Assembly: GCA_945897365.1 (NCBI GenBank) | Contig: CAMDFD010000002.1 | Span: 214,678-278,677, forward strand | Source: Bordetella parapertussis | GTDB lineage: Bacteria; Pseudomonadota; Gammaproteobacteria; Burkholderiales; Burkholderiaceae_B | Length of the DNA: 64,000 nucleotides | Direction: 5' to 3' | In this document: positions 15,894 through 24,770 of the stretch, in pieces | Layout of the letters: the number at the start of each line of letters is the position of its first letter | Position numbering within the stretch: position 1 is the first letter of the stretch | Notes under the pieces: model-generated | What the model saw: the letters and a program-made list of their open reading frames with translations, nothing else | Told to the model about the DNA's origin: nothing | Databases searched by the model: none | Made by a program: the position numbers and the translations under genes

Positions 15894-16382
15894 CTACAAC
15901 CACTTCTGCATGAAGAGCGCCTGACCTGTTAACGCACTAAGGGAATATTGCTCAAAGCCAAACCTTTGATAAGTGCGCTGTGCTTGGGTGTTGCCGCTCA
16001 AGACCTCAAGCGTCACCTTGCAACACCCTGAAGCGCGCGCATACGCCTCCATCGCCATCAACAGCGCCTGGCCGACGCCTTGGCCGCGATGGCCTGGGTC
16101 CACGGCAATATCGTGCACATTGAGCAAAGGGCGGGCTTTAAAGGTCGAGTATCCGGGCAAGGCATTTAACAACCCGACAGGCTTGCCGTCCTTGAACGCG
16201 AGCCAACTGATTGCTCCAGAAAACTTAGCCAAATCGTCACATAAACGTACTTGGGTGTCCTCAGGTAAAGGCTCGCCGCCCCCCATGGGGTCTCTGGCAT
16301 ACATGTCAAGCATGGCTAGGAGGGCCTGACGGTCACCTGGGTCAAGAAAATTCACGACTTTTACGACAATGTTGCACTGCAT
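15894..16382 (-). CDS. GNAT family N-acetyltransferase
   Basis: From the ATG at 16382 the protein has 162 residues. It shows the GNAT acetyl-CoA site V-D-P-G-H-R-G-Q-G-V-G-Q-A-L and the late 'NTQAQRTYQRFGFEQY' strand-helix. An upstream extension of the frame is rejected because it would run antisense through the CoA-transferase gene. It acetylates an amine on an unknown small molecule or protein. It is divergent from the CoA-transferase at 16477 and lies 10 bases upstream of the DUF393 gene. Confidence 0.87.
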   Translation of the reverse strand: MQCNIVVKVVNFLDPGDRQALLAMLDMYARDPMGGGEPLPEDTQVRLCDDLAKFSGAISWLAFKDGKPVGLLNALPGYSTFKARPLLNVHDIAVDPGHRGQGVGQALLMAMEAYARASGCCKVTLEVLSGNTQAQRTYQRFGFEQYSLSALTGQALFMQKWL

Positions 16383-16476
16383 GAAAATCGCTCCTAAAGC
16401 CTGGCACAAGCTCACGCGCCTGTTGCCCCTTGTCCGATGGTATAACAACTCGTTTGCAGACCCAAATCGAAGGTGC

Positions 16477-17685
16477 ATGATGTCCGACTCCCTGCCCCTT
16501 GAAGGCATTCGCGTTGTTGAATTTACACATATGGTCATGGGCCCCACCTGTGGGATGATCCTAGGAGATCTCGGCGCCGAAGTGATCAAAGTCGAACCGC
16601 TCGCGGGTGACAACACACGCAAACTACTGGGCTCAGGCTCAGGTTTTTTTCCGATGTTTAACCGCAATAAGAAAAGTATCGCGGTCGACGTCAAACACCC
16701 GGCAGGCAAGGAAATCGTCCTCAAACTACTTGGTTCCGCCGATGTGTTTAGCGAAAATTTCAAAAGCGGCACCATGGAGAAACTGGGCTTTGGCTATGAG
16801 GCGCTCTCCAAACTTAACCCTGCTCTGATTTATGTGTCGCACAAGGGCTTTTTGCCTGGACCGTATGAACACCGTACGGCACTCGACGAAGTGGTGCAGA
16901 TGATGGGCGGACTCGCCTACATGACAGGCCCTGTCGGACAGCCTTTGCGCGCGGGCTCGAGCGTCAATGACATCATGGGTGGCATGTTTGGTGCGATCGG
17001 TGTTTTGGCTTCGCTACAAAAACGACATCGCACAGGTAAAGGACAAGAGGTCGCGAGCGCGTTATTTGAGAACAATGTCTTTTTAGTCGCGCAACACATG
17101 ATGCAATTTGCCGTGACAGGCGTGCCTGCTAATCCAATGCCTAACCGCCTCAGCGCCTGGGCCGTCTACGATGTCTTTACCGTCAAGGATGGTGAGCAAA
17201 TATTTTTATCAGCTGTCAGCGATACCCAGTGGGCTATCTTGTGTAAAGAGTTCGGCTTTGATGACCTCAAGGCAGACGACAGACTGGTGACGAATAATGA
17301 TCGCGTCAAAGCACGTAGCTGGCTCATCCCAATCTTGCGTGAAAGATTTGGAGCACTGAGTGCAAAAGAACTCAGCACCCGTTTCGAGCAATGTGGTCTA
17401 CCTTATGCGCCGATTACGCGCCCCCATGACTTGTTTGACGATCCACATCTACTCGCCACAGGCGGACTCGCGCCCGTCACCATCTCTGCCGACAATACCG
17501 GCGCTGGGCGTGAAATAGAAACCCGCGTCGCCCTGCTACCGATTGCGCTTGAGGGTGAGCGCCTGCAAGTTCGCAAAGCCCCCCCTAAAATTGGCGCCGA
17601 TACGATTGCGCTTTTACAAAGCATTGGTTACACCCAAGAAGAAATCTCAGCCCTCAAAGACAACGGAGTCGTCACATGGAATTAA
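16477..17685 (+). CDS. Family III CoA-transferase (CaiB/BaiF)
   Basis: From the double ATG at 16477/16480, next to an AAGG, the protein has 401-402 residues. It carries 'GIRVVEFTHMVMGPTCGMILGDLGAEVIKVE', F-N-R-N-K-K-S and the likely catalytic Asp165 in S-S-V-N-D-I-M. An earlier in-frame ATG at 16369 is rejected because it overlaps the divergent GNAT start and adds a non-family lead. It should transfer CoA to an organic acid. The following SDR gene overlaps its 3' end by 10 bases. It is distinct in sequence from the CoA-transferase at 3554. Confidence 0.9.
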   Translation: MMSDSLPLEGIRVVEFTHMVMGPTCGMILGDLGAEVIKVEPLAGDNTRKLLGSGSGFFPMFNRNKKSIAVDVKHPAGKEIVLKLLGSADVFSENFKSGTMEKLGFGYEALSKLNPALIYVSHKGFLPGPYEHRTALDEVVQMMGGLAYMTGPVGQPLRAGSSVNDIMGGMFGAIGVLASLQKRHRTGKGQEVASALFENNVFLVAQHMMQFAVTGVPANPMPNRLSAWAVYDVFTVKDGEQIFLSAVSDTQWAILCKEFGFDDLKADDRLVTNNDRVKARSWLIPILRERFGALSAKELSTRFEQCGLPYAPITRPHDLFDDPHLLATGGLAPVTISADNTGAGREIETRVALLPIALEGERLQVRKAPPKIGADTIALLQSIGYTQEEISALKDNGVVTWN

Positions 17686-18476
17686 ACCTCAACAACAAGC
17701 ACGTGTTGATCACGGGTGGCAGCAGAGGCATTGGTCTAGCTTGCGCCAAGGTGTTTCTCGAAGAAGGCTGCAAGGTCAGCTTGGTCTCGCGCGACCCAGC
17801 CAACCTTGAGAAAGCAAAAATACTGCTGTCGACACAAGTCCCCGGTAGTCAAGAACGCATCGCTTTATTTTCTGCAGAACTCCAGAAAGCGGACTCTGCC
17901 GAGCGCGCGCTTGATGAAGCTGAAAAAGCCTTTGGCGCACTCGATATTTTAGTCAACTCTGCGGGTGCAGCTAAACGCACGCCGGCAGACAACCTCTCAC
18001 CCGCGTTTTTTCGCGAAGCCATGGATGCCAAGTTTTTTACTTATATCAATATGATTGATCCAGTGATCAAACGTATGGGTGCGCGTGGCGAAGGGGTGAT
18101 TGTGAATGTCGTGGGCGCAGGGGGTAAGGTACCCAGCACCGTGCATATCGCAGGTGGTAGCGCCAATGCGGCACTCATGCTCACTACCGCCGGACTGGCG
18201 GTCGCTTATGGACCTAAAGGCGTGCGCATTAATGCCGTCAACCCCTCAGGGACACTCACCGACCGCCTGATTGAAGGACTGAAAGTCAATGCCGATCATG
18301 AGAACATCAGTCCCGAAGAGGTCCTCAAGCGCATGACCTCTCAAGTTCCGATGGGCAGACTCGCGAGCCCAGAGGAGGTTGCCGATACCGTGGTCTATCT
18401 CGCCTCTAATCGTGCAAGCTATGTTACGGGTACGGTCATTACCATGGATGGTGCGGCACATCCCGTCGTGGTGTAG
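17676..18476 (+). CDS. SDR-fold protein lacking the YxxxK catalytic pair
   Basis: The 266-residue protein has a normal Rossmann start (L-I-T-G-G-S-R-G-I-G), L-V-N-S-A-G-A and 'GVRINAVNPSGTLTDRL', so it is a short-chain dehydrogenase/reductase by fold. Where SDRs have Y-S-A-S-K, it reads G-G-S-A-N, so both the catalytic Tyr and Lys appear to be missing. It may use other residues, catalyse a different reaction, or only bind ligand. It overlaps the CoA-transferase gene by 10 bases, and an acyl-CoA or ketone intermediate of that step is the natural guess. It converges on denD. Confidence 0.85.
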   Translation: MELNLNNKHVLITGGSRGIGLACAKVFLEEGCKVSLVSRDPANLEKAKILLSTQVPGSQERIALFSAELQKADSAERALDEAEKAFGALDILVNSAGAAKRTPADNLSPAFFREAMDAKFFTYINMIDPVIKRMGARGEGVIVNVVGAGGKVPSTVHIAGGSANAALMLTTAGLAVAYGPKGVRINAVNPSGTLTDRLIEGLKVNADHENISPEEVLKRMTSQVPMGRLASPEEVADTVVYLASNRASYVTGTVITMDGAAHPVVV

Positions 18477-18494
18477 GCCACTTTTAGGCTACTT

Positions 18495-19478
18495 TCAGGT
18501 CCGCATCATCTCAAGATATTGTTTGATGATGTCCTGGTAGGATGCGTCGGCCTTAAGACCAAAGCGATGGGTCCGTTGGCAATCAAAGCGTGCAGGCCAA
18601 CCTCCCACAATGCGTTTGATTTGTTCATCGGGTTCGACTGTGACGAGGGCGGCGACTTGCTCGCCTGCCACCTCACGTAAAGCCTGCAACATCTCACCGA
18701 CCGTCACCGTCAATGCGGGCAAATTCAGTGCGGTTCGACCGCCAAACGCCTCACGGGAAGCCTCCGCCACCGCGAGCACGCCCGCGATGGAGGTCAGAGG
18801 CGAAGACAGTGCGACTGCCGTGTCAAGGCTGACGGGACAACGCGTTGCGACACCCGCGAGGGGCTCGCGCACGATCCCGGATAGAAAACTGGAGGCCGCA
18901 CCGTTAGGACGACCGGGACGCACCGAAACAGTCATGAGTCGAGCGACCCGCCCATCGATATAGCCCTTACGGGTGTAGTCGGCAATCAACTGCTCACAGA
19001 TGAACTTGTGGATGCCATAACTAGATTGCGGCGTCGGCAAGGTCGTGTCGGTCACGACAGCCGGCAACGGGATCGCCGAGTCTGAACCAAACACCGCCAC
19101 TGAGCTTGCGAAGAACAACAACGGCGCCTGGCCTGAGCGTGCGTGCTGCGCACGTAAGCCTTCGAGCAGAACGCGAGTCGCCTCAAGATTGGAGCGCAAT
19201 CCCAATTCAAAATCCGTCTCGCACTCTCCTGAGACGGCCGAGGCCAAATGAAACACCGCATCGTAGTTCTTGCGAAGCAAGTCAGGGAGGCGCAGCAGCA
19301 AATCGCCTGTGTCGATGCGGACTTTAGGATGGCTCGTCAGTGCCTGACGGGACGGCGCAACCAGATCAGTCAAGGTCAAGCTTGACAAGGACTGGCCTCG
19401 CAGCCCATCACGCTTTAAAAGCTCGCTTGCGAGCAACGTACCTAAAAACCCTGCACCACCAGTGATCAAAATATTCAT
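18495..19478 (-). CDS. denD: D-erythronate dehydrogenase (DenD-like)
   Basis: The 327-residue extended SDR begins N-I-L-I-T-G-G-A-G-F-L-G and has the catalytic Y-G-I-H-K with upstream Ser-Ser. It is close in look to DenD, which oxidises D-erythronate to 2-oxo-D-erythronate with NAD+. Assignment rests on the neighbours: it lies 2 bases after an OtnC-type decarboxylase and in one unit with an OtnK-type kinase, which is the tetronate degradation cluster. The pathway's isomerase (OtnI, hyi-like) is not seen in this window, so it must be elsewhere or be replaced. Confidence 0.85.
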   Translation of the reverse strand: MNILITGGAGFLGTLLASELLKRDGLRGQSLSSLTLTDLVAPSRQALTSHPKVRIDTGDLLLRLPDLLRKNYDAVFHLASAVSGECETDFELGLRSNLEATRVLLEGLRAQHARSGQAPLLFFASSVAVFGSDSAIPLPAVVTDTTLPTPQSSYGIHKFICEQLIADYTRKGYIDGRVARLMTVSVRPGRPNGAASSFLSGIVREPLAGVATRCPVSLDTAVALSSPLTSIAGVLAVAEASREAFGGRTALNLPALTVTVGEMLQALREVAGEQVAALVTVEPDEQIKRIVGGWPARFDCQRTHRFGLKADASYQDIIKQYLEMMRT

Positions 19479-19480
19479 TT

Positions 19481-20173
19481 TTACCAGGACGCCTTAAAGT
19501 GTTGACGTAATTCCTCGATCGCATCCTCTGACAGAGGCGCGACTGGATGACCACTATTTAAACTGCGCAGCCAGAGCCTTGCAGTCTCCTCGAGCTCTTC
19601 GAGCACTGCCATGGTCGCTGTGGTGCTTGACCCCCATACCTGAGGCCCCAAGCGATCGCACATCACCGCTCGCAATATCAGTCCGCGTTGACGATGCGTG
19701 TCGATCAACTGCGCAACATGCTCGGCCACCCGGACATCCCCCGGCCGGAAGTAAGGAACGAGCGGCACATGCCCGACTTTCATGACGAAATAAGGCGTCA
19801 ACGGCGGTACGATGTCTTGCTCGCGCCAGACCCCTCTAAGCGTCAAATCCACTAACCAAGAGGAGTGTGTATGAATGACACAACTGGCCTCGGGCGCATG
19901 TTGATAAATTCGGCGATGCAAAGTCAAGGTTTTACTGGCGCGTTCGCCAGAACGCTGTTCTCCCTGCGCGTCGACCAGCGCCAGTTTTTCTGGCTCGAGA
20001 AATCCGAGGCAAGCATCAGTCGGGGTAATCAGAAAACCGCCCTGATCACCCGGGAGTTTGACGCTAATATTTCCTGTGGTGCCATGCACATAACCGCGTT
20101 CAAACAAGCTACGTCCAGCGCGACATACCTCTTCGCGTAAATGAGCCTCGGTGTTCTCTCGCGACATACTCAT
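19481..20173 (-). CDS. otnC: 3-oxo-tetronate 4-phosphate decarboxylase (OtnC-like)
   Basis: The 230-residue class II aldolase/adducin-fold protein has 'GYVHGTTGNISVKLP', the zinc motif H-T-H-S-S-W and a distant His in the 'LRAVMCDRLGPQVWG' half. OtnC decarboxylates 3-oxo-tetronate 4-phosphate to dihydroxyacetone phosphate. It starts inside the stop of the kinase gene (ATGA) and ends 2 bases before denD, so the three are almost certainly one operon in the order kinase, decarboxylase, dehydrogenase. A fuculose-phosphate aldolase is the alternative from fold alone. The neighbours favour OtnC. Confidence 0.88.
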   Translation of the reverse strand: MSMSRENTEAHLREEVCRAGRSLFERGYVHGTTGNISVKLPGDQGGFLITPTDACLGFLEPEKLALVDAQGEQRSGERASKTLTLHRRIYQHAPEASCVIHTHSSWLVDLTLRGVWREQDIVPPLTPYFVMKVGHVPLVPYFRPGDVRVAEHVAQLIDTHRQRGLILRAVMCDRLGPQVWGSSTTATMAVLEELEETARLWLRSLNSGHPVAPLSEDAIEELRQHFKASW

Positions 20174-21456
20174 TGAGGTGTCATCCGTTTAAATGCATGG
20201 GTGAAAAATTCTTCGCGACCGAAATTACCCGACTTCAAGGCGATATGCAGCAGTTGACCCGAGGCCTGTGTGCGCCCTGCACACCAAGGCACTCCCGGGT
20301 CGATCTGGGACCCGATTTGTAGCTGGGTCATACCCAAGGCTTGCACCACGGCGCCAGAGGTCTCACCACCGGCGACGATGAGCTGCCCGACACCTGCTTC
20401 GATCAGACCCTGAGCGATCTTGGCGAGAACGGCTTCGACCATCTGACCGGCCTGCTCTACACCCAGACGCTCCTGCACCACTTGCAACACCTCAGGCGCC
20501 GCTGTTGAATAGATCAGGATCGGCCGCTCACCTAATTTGGGTCGCGCCCACGCAAGAGCTTGCTGTGCCGCGGCATCAAGCGCCTCAGCGCCCTTGGCCA
20601 AGTGCAAAGGATCGAACGCATAACTGGCGCCGCCTTGTGCGACAAAATGCGCCACCTGCGCATTAGTGGCACGCGAACAACTGCCGGACAGAATCGCCTT
20701 GGCACCAGAAACAGGCGGTAACGCAGCCGCTTGAGAATTGGGCTCGATCGCAAAGTTAGCGGGCAAACCGATCGCTACACCTGAGCCTGCCGTCACAAGA
20801 GGCATGTCAGCTAGAGCTGGGGCCAAGCGATACAAATCGGCATTGCTGATTGCATCGACAATCGCGATCCCTATGCCCTGTTGGCGCAACGCAGCGATGC
20901 GTGCACGAATGGCATCGGCTCCCTGTGCGACCACAGCATAATCAATCAAACCAACGGTATGCCTGGTTTGTGGCGCGAGCACCCGCGACAAATTGGGATC
21001 CTTCATTGGCGTCAACGGATGGTTTTGCATGCCACTCTCATTGAGCAGAACATCGCCCACAAACAAATGGCCTTTGAAGACGGTACGACCAACATCAGGA
21101 AAGGCGGGCGTAGCGATTGTAAAATCCGTCTTTAACGCGTCCATCAGCGCATCGATGACCGGACCAATATTGCCCTGCGCTGTCGAGTCGAAGGTTGAGC
21201 AGTACTTGAAATAAATTTGACGCGCACCTTGTGCACGGAGCCAGGTACAGGCTTTTAGAGACTGCGCGACCGCTTCAGCGGGGGCGATCGTACGGCTTTT
21301 GAGAGACACCACAACGGCGTCGACCTCTGCGTCCACAGCTGTCTCAGGCACCCCGATTGTTTGCAGGACACGCATCCCCGCCCGCACCAAATTGTTCGCC
21401 AAGTCGGTAGCGCCGGTAAAGTCATCGGCAATGCACCCTAACAACACCTGCTTCAT
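20170..21456 (-). CDS. otnK: 3-oxo-tetronate kinase (OtnK-like, DUF1537)
   Basis: From the ATG at 21456 the protein has 428 residues and begins with the four-carbon acid sugar kinase motif G-C-I-A-D-D-F-T-G-A-T-D-L-A. Later it has 'SGSCSRATNAQV' and the glycine-rich 'LIVAGGETSGAVVQALG', typical of the DUF1537 ATP site. It phosphorylates 3-oxo-tetronate at C4. The ATG ten codons upstream (21486) has no ribosome site and adds a non-family lead. It heads the otnK-otnC-denD operon and is divergent from the methyltransferase gene. Confidence 0.88.
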   Translation of the reverse strand: MKQVLLGCIADDFTGATDLANNLVRAGMRVLQTIGVPETAVDAEVDAVVVSLKSRTIAPAEAVAQSLKACTWLRAQGARQIYFKYCSTFDSTAQGNIGPVIDALMDALKTDFTIATPAFPDVGRTVFKGHLFVGDVLLNESGMQNHPLTPMKDPNLSRVLAPQTRHTVGLIDYAVVAQGADAIRARIAALRQQGIGIAIVDAISNADLYRLAPALADMPLVTAGSGVAIGLPANFAIEPNSQAAALPPVSGAKAILSGSCSRATNAQVAHFVAQGGASYAFDPLHLAKGAEALDAAAQQALAWARPKLGERPILIYSTAAPEVLQVVQERLGVEQAGQMVEAVLAKIAQGLIEAGVGQLIVAGGETSGAVVQALGMTQLQIGSQIDPGVPWCAGRTQASGQLLHIALKSGNFGREEFFTHAFKRMTPQ

Positions 21457-21570
21457 GATTGATCCATCCGAAGATCGCCCAACCATCTGGTTGGTCGTTA
21501 AATTATATGCCTGCGCACAGAGAGTTTCGCTTGGAGACCAGACCTACTACACTGCCATGAAACCCGATTC

Positions 21571-21607
21571 ATGGGTTAGCACTTTTTTATGGGTTAGCAC
21601 TTTTTTT
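21571..21607. repeat. 18-base tandem duplication upstream of the methyltransferase gene
   Basis: ATGGGTTAGCACTTTTTT occurs at 21571-21588 and again at 21589-21607, the second copy with one more T. It lies in the 169-base divergent space between otnK and the methyltransferase gene, just before its start. It could alter spacing of a promoter or leader, or be a replication-slippage duplication. The in-frame reading through it (from an ATG at 21559) would encode a repeated W-V-S-T-F peptide that I do not think belongs to the gene. Confidence 0.8.
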
Positions 21608-21625
21608 ATAGAGGCTTCGGTCATC

Positions 21626-22171
21626 ATGCCTAAAGTCGCCACGATTTATTATGGTCAAGCGCCGACGCCTTTCGGTCCGGGACTGATTGGCTGGAACGCG
21701 CAAGGCATTGTGCTCTTACATCTGCTGCAAGCGGACGATCCTGAGGCTAGGGAAATCTTGGCACGACAGTATTCAGGGTGTACGTTACAGCGCGCCGATT
21801 CGCACGCGCGCGCGCTGCTTGAACAGGCTTTTAAGCAAGAGCCGTCTGGCGAGCCAGGTAAGCCTGATACCAGACTTAAGCTCGTGTTAAATGGCAGCCC
21901 TTTCCAGCTCAAAGTCTGGCAAGGACTGCAAGAGATCCCCTTGGGACACGTCCGCACCTATGGCGAACTCGCCGAGGCACTCGGTCATCCCGGTGCCGCA
22001 CGCGCGGTCGGAACCGCCCTTGCCGCGAATCAGCTCGCCTATGTCGTGCCTTGCCACCGCATAATCCGCGCGTCGGGCGAATCCGGCCAATACCGCTGGG
22101 GGGCCGAGCGAAAAGCGCAGATGCTTGCCTGGGAAACCCGCCAACTTGCAGACTCGAACGCCGCCCGTTAG
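21626..22171 (+). CDS. ogt: Methylated-DNA-[protein]-cysteine S-methyltransferase
   Basis: From the ATG at 21626, after an AGAGG, the protein has 181 residues. It contains the suicide-cysteine motif V-V-P-C-H-R-I-I and the downstream 'SGQYRWGAERKAQML' typical of Ogt/MGMT, plus 'RTYGELAEALGHPGAARAVGTALAANQ'. It removes alkyl groups from O6-alkylguanine and O4-alkylthymine. Longer in-frame starts exist but pass through the tandem duplication and run antisense to otnK, so they are rejected. The gene is divergent from otnK and is followed by an Old Yellow Enzyme gene. Confidence 0.93.
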   Translation: MPKVATIYYGQAPTPFGPGLIGWNAQGIVLLHLLQADDPEAREILARQYSGCTLQRADSHARALLEQAFKQEPSGEPGKPDTRLKLVLNGSPFQLKVWQGLQEIPLGHVRTYGELAEALGHPGAARAVGTALAANQLAYVVPCHRIIRASGESGQYRWGAERKAQMLAWETRQLADSNAAR

Positions 22172-22210
22172 CATTTGCCCACAATTTCACAAAAACAAGG
22201 ACATTGACAC

Positions 22211-23323
22211 ATGAGTCAGCTGTTTACGCCTACCAATATCGGTCCTCTTGAACTACCCAATCGCATCGTGATCGCCCCGATGTGCCAATACTCTGCGCAA
22301 GAGGGCAAAACCACCGACTGGCATACGATTCACCTTGGACACATGGCCTTATCTGGCGCTGGCCTGCTTATTATCGAAGCCACGGCTGTCGAAGACATCG
22401 GCCGCATTACCCACGGCTGCGTGGGTTTGTACTCTGACGCAACAGAAGCCGCCCTCAAAAAGACGATTGACGCAGTGCGGCAATACGCTTCAATGCCCAT
22501 CATGATTCAGCTGGCGCATGCGGGCCGCAAGGGCTCTAGCGCCCGCCCCTGGGAAGGTGGTCAACTGATTGCGCTCAAGGACGGAGGCTGGCAATCGGTC
22601 GGACCCTCTGCCATCCCACAACTGCCAACGGAAACATCCCCGCTGGCGCTCGACAAGGCGGGTTTGGCCCGTATTCGCGAGGCGTTTGTCGACTCCGCTA
22701 AACGCGCCCTTCGCATCGGCTTTGACGGTATCGAACTACATGGAGCGCACGGTTATCTCTTGCACCAATTTTTATCTCCGATCGCCAACCAGCGAACCGA
22801 CGAGTACGGTGGCTCGCTGGCCAACCGCATGCGCTTTCCGCTCGAGGTATTCGATGCAGTACGTGCCATCACCCCAAAAACAATCAGCCTAGGGATCCGC
22901 ATTTCAGCGACAGACTGGGCCGAGGGTGGCTGGACCCCAGAGGAAAGCGTTGAGTTTTGCAATATGTTGAAAGCCCGCGGCTGCGACTTTATCGATGTGT
23001 CGAGCGGCGGCGTTTCCCACCAGCAAAAAATCCCTTTAGGTCCCAAATATCAGGTGCCTCTGGCGACCACCATCAAAAAAGGAACGGGGTTACCCACGAT
23101 GACGGTAGGGCTGATCACCGCGGCCAAAGAAGCCGAGGACATCATTGCAACCGGCGAAGCCGATATGGTCGCACTGGCACGCGGCATGTTGTATGACCCG
23201 CGCTGGCCTTGGCACGCTGCGGCCGAATTGGGTGCCTCGATTCAGGCACCCAAGCAATACTGGCGTTCACAGCCTCGCGGTTTGACCACGCTGTTTGGTG
23301 ATGCAAAAACGGGCGGACGTTAA
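22211..23323 (+). CDS. Old Yellow Enzyme family NADH:flavin oxidoreductase (YqjM type)
   Basis: The 370-residue protein has the YqjM-class start 'IVIAPMCQYSA' with the redox-tuning Cys25, 'IELHGAHGYLLHQFLSP', 'GGSLANRMRFPLEVF' and 'VALARGMLYDPRWPWHAA'. It should be an FMN-dependent ene-reductase for activated C=C bonds, often of electrophilic or xenobiotic molecules. An AAGGA precedes the ATG. Its stop overlaps the stop of the convergent yajQ gene. Confidence 0.93.
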   Translation: MSQLFTPTNIGPLELPNRIVIAPMCQYSAQEGKTTDWHTIHLGHMALSGAGLLIIEATAVEDIGRITHGCVGLYSDATEAALKKTIDAVRQYASMPIMIQLAHAGRKGSSARPWEGGQLIALKDGGWQSVGPSAIPQLPTETSPLALDKAGLARIREAFVDSAKRALRIGFDGIELHGAHGYLLHQFLSPIANQRTDEYGGSLANRMRFPLEVFDAVRAITPKTISLGIRISATDWAEGGWTPEESVEFCNMLKARGCDFIDVSSGGVSHQQKIPLGPKYQVPLATTIKKGTGLPTMTVGLITAAKEAEDIIATGEADMVALARGMLYDPRWPWHAAAELGASIQAPKQYWRSQPRGLTTLFGDAKTGGR

Positions 23324-23802
23324 TCCCGGAAATTATTGAATTGAAGCGGCAGTGGGACATCCGCTTTTTTCAGCAACGCGATGGCCTCTTGGAGGTCGTC
23401 GCGTTTTTTACCTGTCACGCGTAATTTTTCACCTGTGATTTGCGACTCGACCTTGAGTTTGGCCTCTTTCATGGCCGCAATTAGTTTTTTAGAGATCGGC
23501 TGCTCTATTCCCTGCTTGATCGTAATTTTTTGACGTGCGCCTCCCAAGTTTTCTAGGGGGTCTGCGATATCCATCGAGCGAATATCGATCCCACGCGCGC
23601 TCAGGCGACTGCGCAAAATGTCCAGCATCTGCTTGAGCTGAAAGGCGCTCGAGGCGACCTGGGTCACGACAAAGCCCTCAAGCTCAAATTTAGCGTCTGT
23701 ACCCTTGAAATCAAAACGGGTCGAGAGCTCGCGATTGGCTTGATCCAAGGCGTTGGTCAACTCATGTTTATCGACTTCAGAAACCACATCAAAAGAAGGC
23801 AT
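23320..23802 (-). CDS. yajQ: YajQ family nucleotide-binding protein
   Basis: The 160-residue protein is a typical YajQ/DUF520: 'MPSFDVVSEVDKHELTNALDQANRE' region at the start, T-R-F-D-F-K-G, 'LRSRLSARGIDIRSMD' and 'KLRVTGKKRDDLQ'. Members bind nucleotides; in Xanthomonas and Pseudomonas a YajQ protein binds cyclic di-GMP and affects transcription (family knowledge). Length is standard. It converges on the Old Yellow Enzyme gene with overlapping stops and is divergent from the MOSC gene. Confidence 0.93.
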   Translation of the reverse strand: MPSFDVVSEVDKHELTNALDQANRELSTRFDFKGTDAKFELEGFVVTQVASSAFQLKQMLDILRSRLSARGIDIRSMDIADPLENLGGARQKITIKQGIEQPISKKLIAAMKEAKLKVESQITGEKLRVTGKKRDDLQEAIALLKKADVPLPLQFNNFRD

Positions 23803-23872
23803 AACGAAATCCTGACAAAAGTAAGAAGTTCATTTTAGAATACAACGACTACAGATACGCAGGAAGACCAGC

Positions 23873-24733
23873 ATGGCAGACTGTACTGGCGTCATCAGCC
23901 AGATGTTTATATACCCAGTGAAGTCTTGTGCGGGTATCGAAGTTTCAGAAGCCATCCTATACAAAACGGGGCTTTCCTATGACCGTGAATGGATAATCGT
24001 TGACCAAGACGGTGCGTTTGTGACTCAGCGCCAGATTCCACACATGGTTTGGATCTCGCCCAGGCTGACTGCAGACGCTTTATATCTGAGCGCCCCCGAA
24101 CATGCAGAGGTCAGGATTCCTCTCAGTACCGCGGGCACCTCCAGACAAGTCACCGTTTGGCGTGACACCCTGATCGGCGACGACATGGGAGACGAAGTCG
24201 CGGCGTGGCTCGATACTTTTTTAGCTGTGCCAGGCAAACACTATCGCTTGATTCGGTTTTCTCCAACGTCAAGCCGGACCTCCCAGAGAGAATGGACCGG
24301 TGACATCGTGGCGCAGAATATGTTTAGCGATGGCTTTGCGCTTCTTGTTGTGACGCAACACGCTTTAGAGGTGTTGAATGAGCGACTCATGGAACATGGC
24401 CATGAACCGGTTGATATGTTGCGCTTTCGGCCCAATCTCGTGCTCGAAGGCCTAGACGCACACGCCGAGGACGAGCTCGCCAACATGATGCTCCATACCG
24501 CGAGCGGACTGATCGACCTCAAACTGGTCAAGCCCTGTGGACGCTGCCCCATTCCTAATATCGATCCCTATACCGCGACAAGTTCTCCCGAAGTCATGGA
24601 AACACTTGCCGCCTACCGCCGCTTATCTCGGATGCACGATGCGATCTGTTTCGGGATGAATGGCATTGTTTTGACTGGCGAAGGGCAAATGATTCGTGTC
24701 GGTCAACCTTTTGAAGCGCAGCTGGCTGTTTGA
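23873..24733 (+). CDS. MOSC domain-containing protein
   Basis: The 286-residue protein has an N-terminal beta-barrel domain ('IYPVKSCAGIEVSEA', 'YDREWIIVDQDGAFVTQRQIPHM') and a C-terminal MOSC domain with the conserved K-P-C-G-R-C-P-I-P-N cysteine loop. This is the mARC/YcbX layout, a molybdenum cofactor protein that reduces N-hydroxylated compounds. AGGAAG precedes the ATG. The nearby molybdenum hydroxylase (29153-31806) also needs the cofactor, but nothing ties the two together. Confidence 0.9.
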   Translation: MADCTGVISQMFIYPVKSCAGIEVSEAILYKTGLSYDREWIIVDQDGAFVTQRQIPHMVWISPRLTADALYLSAPEHAEVRIPLSTAGTSRQVTVWRDTLIGDDMGDEVAAWLDTFLAVPGKHYRLIRFSPTSSRTSQREWTGDIVAQNMFSDGFALLVVTQHALEVLNERLMEHGHEPVDMLRFRPNLVLEGLDAHAEDELANMMLHTASGLIDLKLVKPCGRCPIPNIDPYTATSSPEVMETLAAYRRLSRMHDAICFGMNGIVLTGEGQMIRVGQPFEAQLAV

Positions 24734-24770
24734 CTGATCTGCGCCTCGTCATCTTGCAAGGAGCCACACA

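Noticed and set aside
16383..16775. N-terminal extension of the GNAT gene
   Set aside because: It would run antisense through the start of the CoA-transferase and is rich in Ser/Pro without family similarity.
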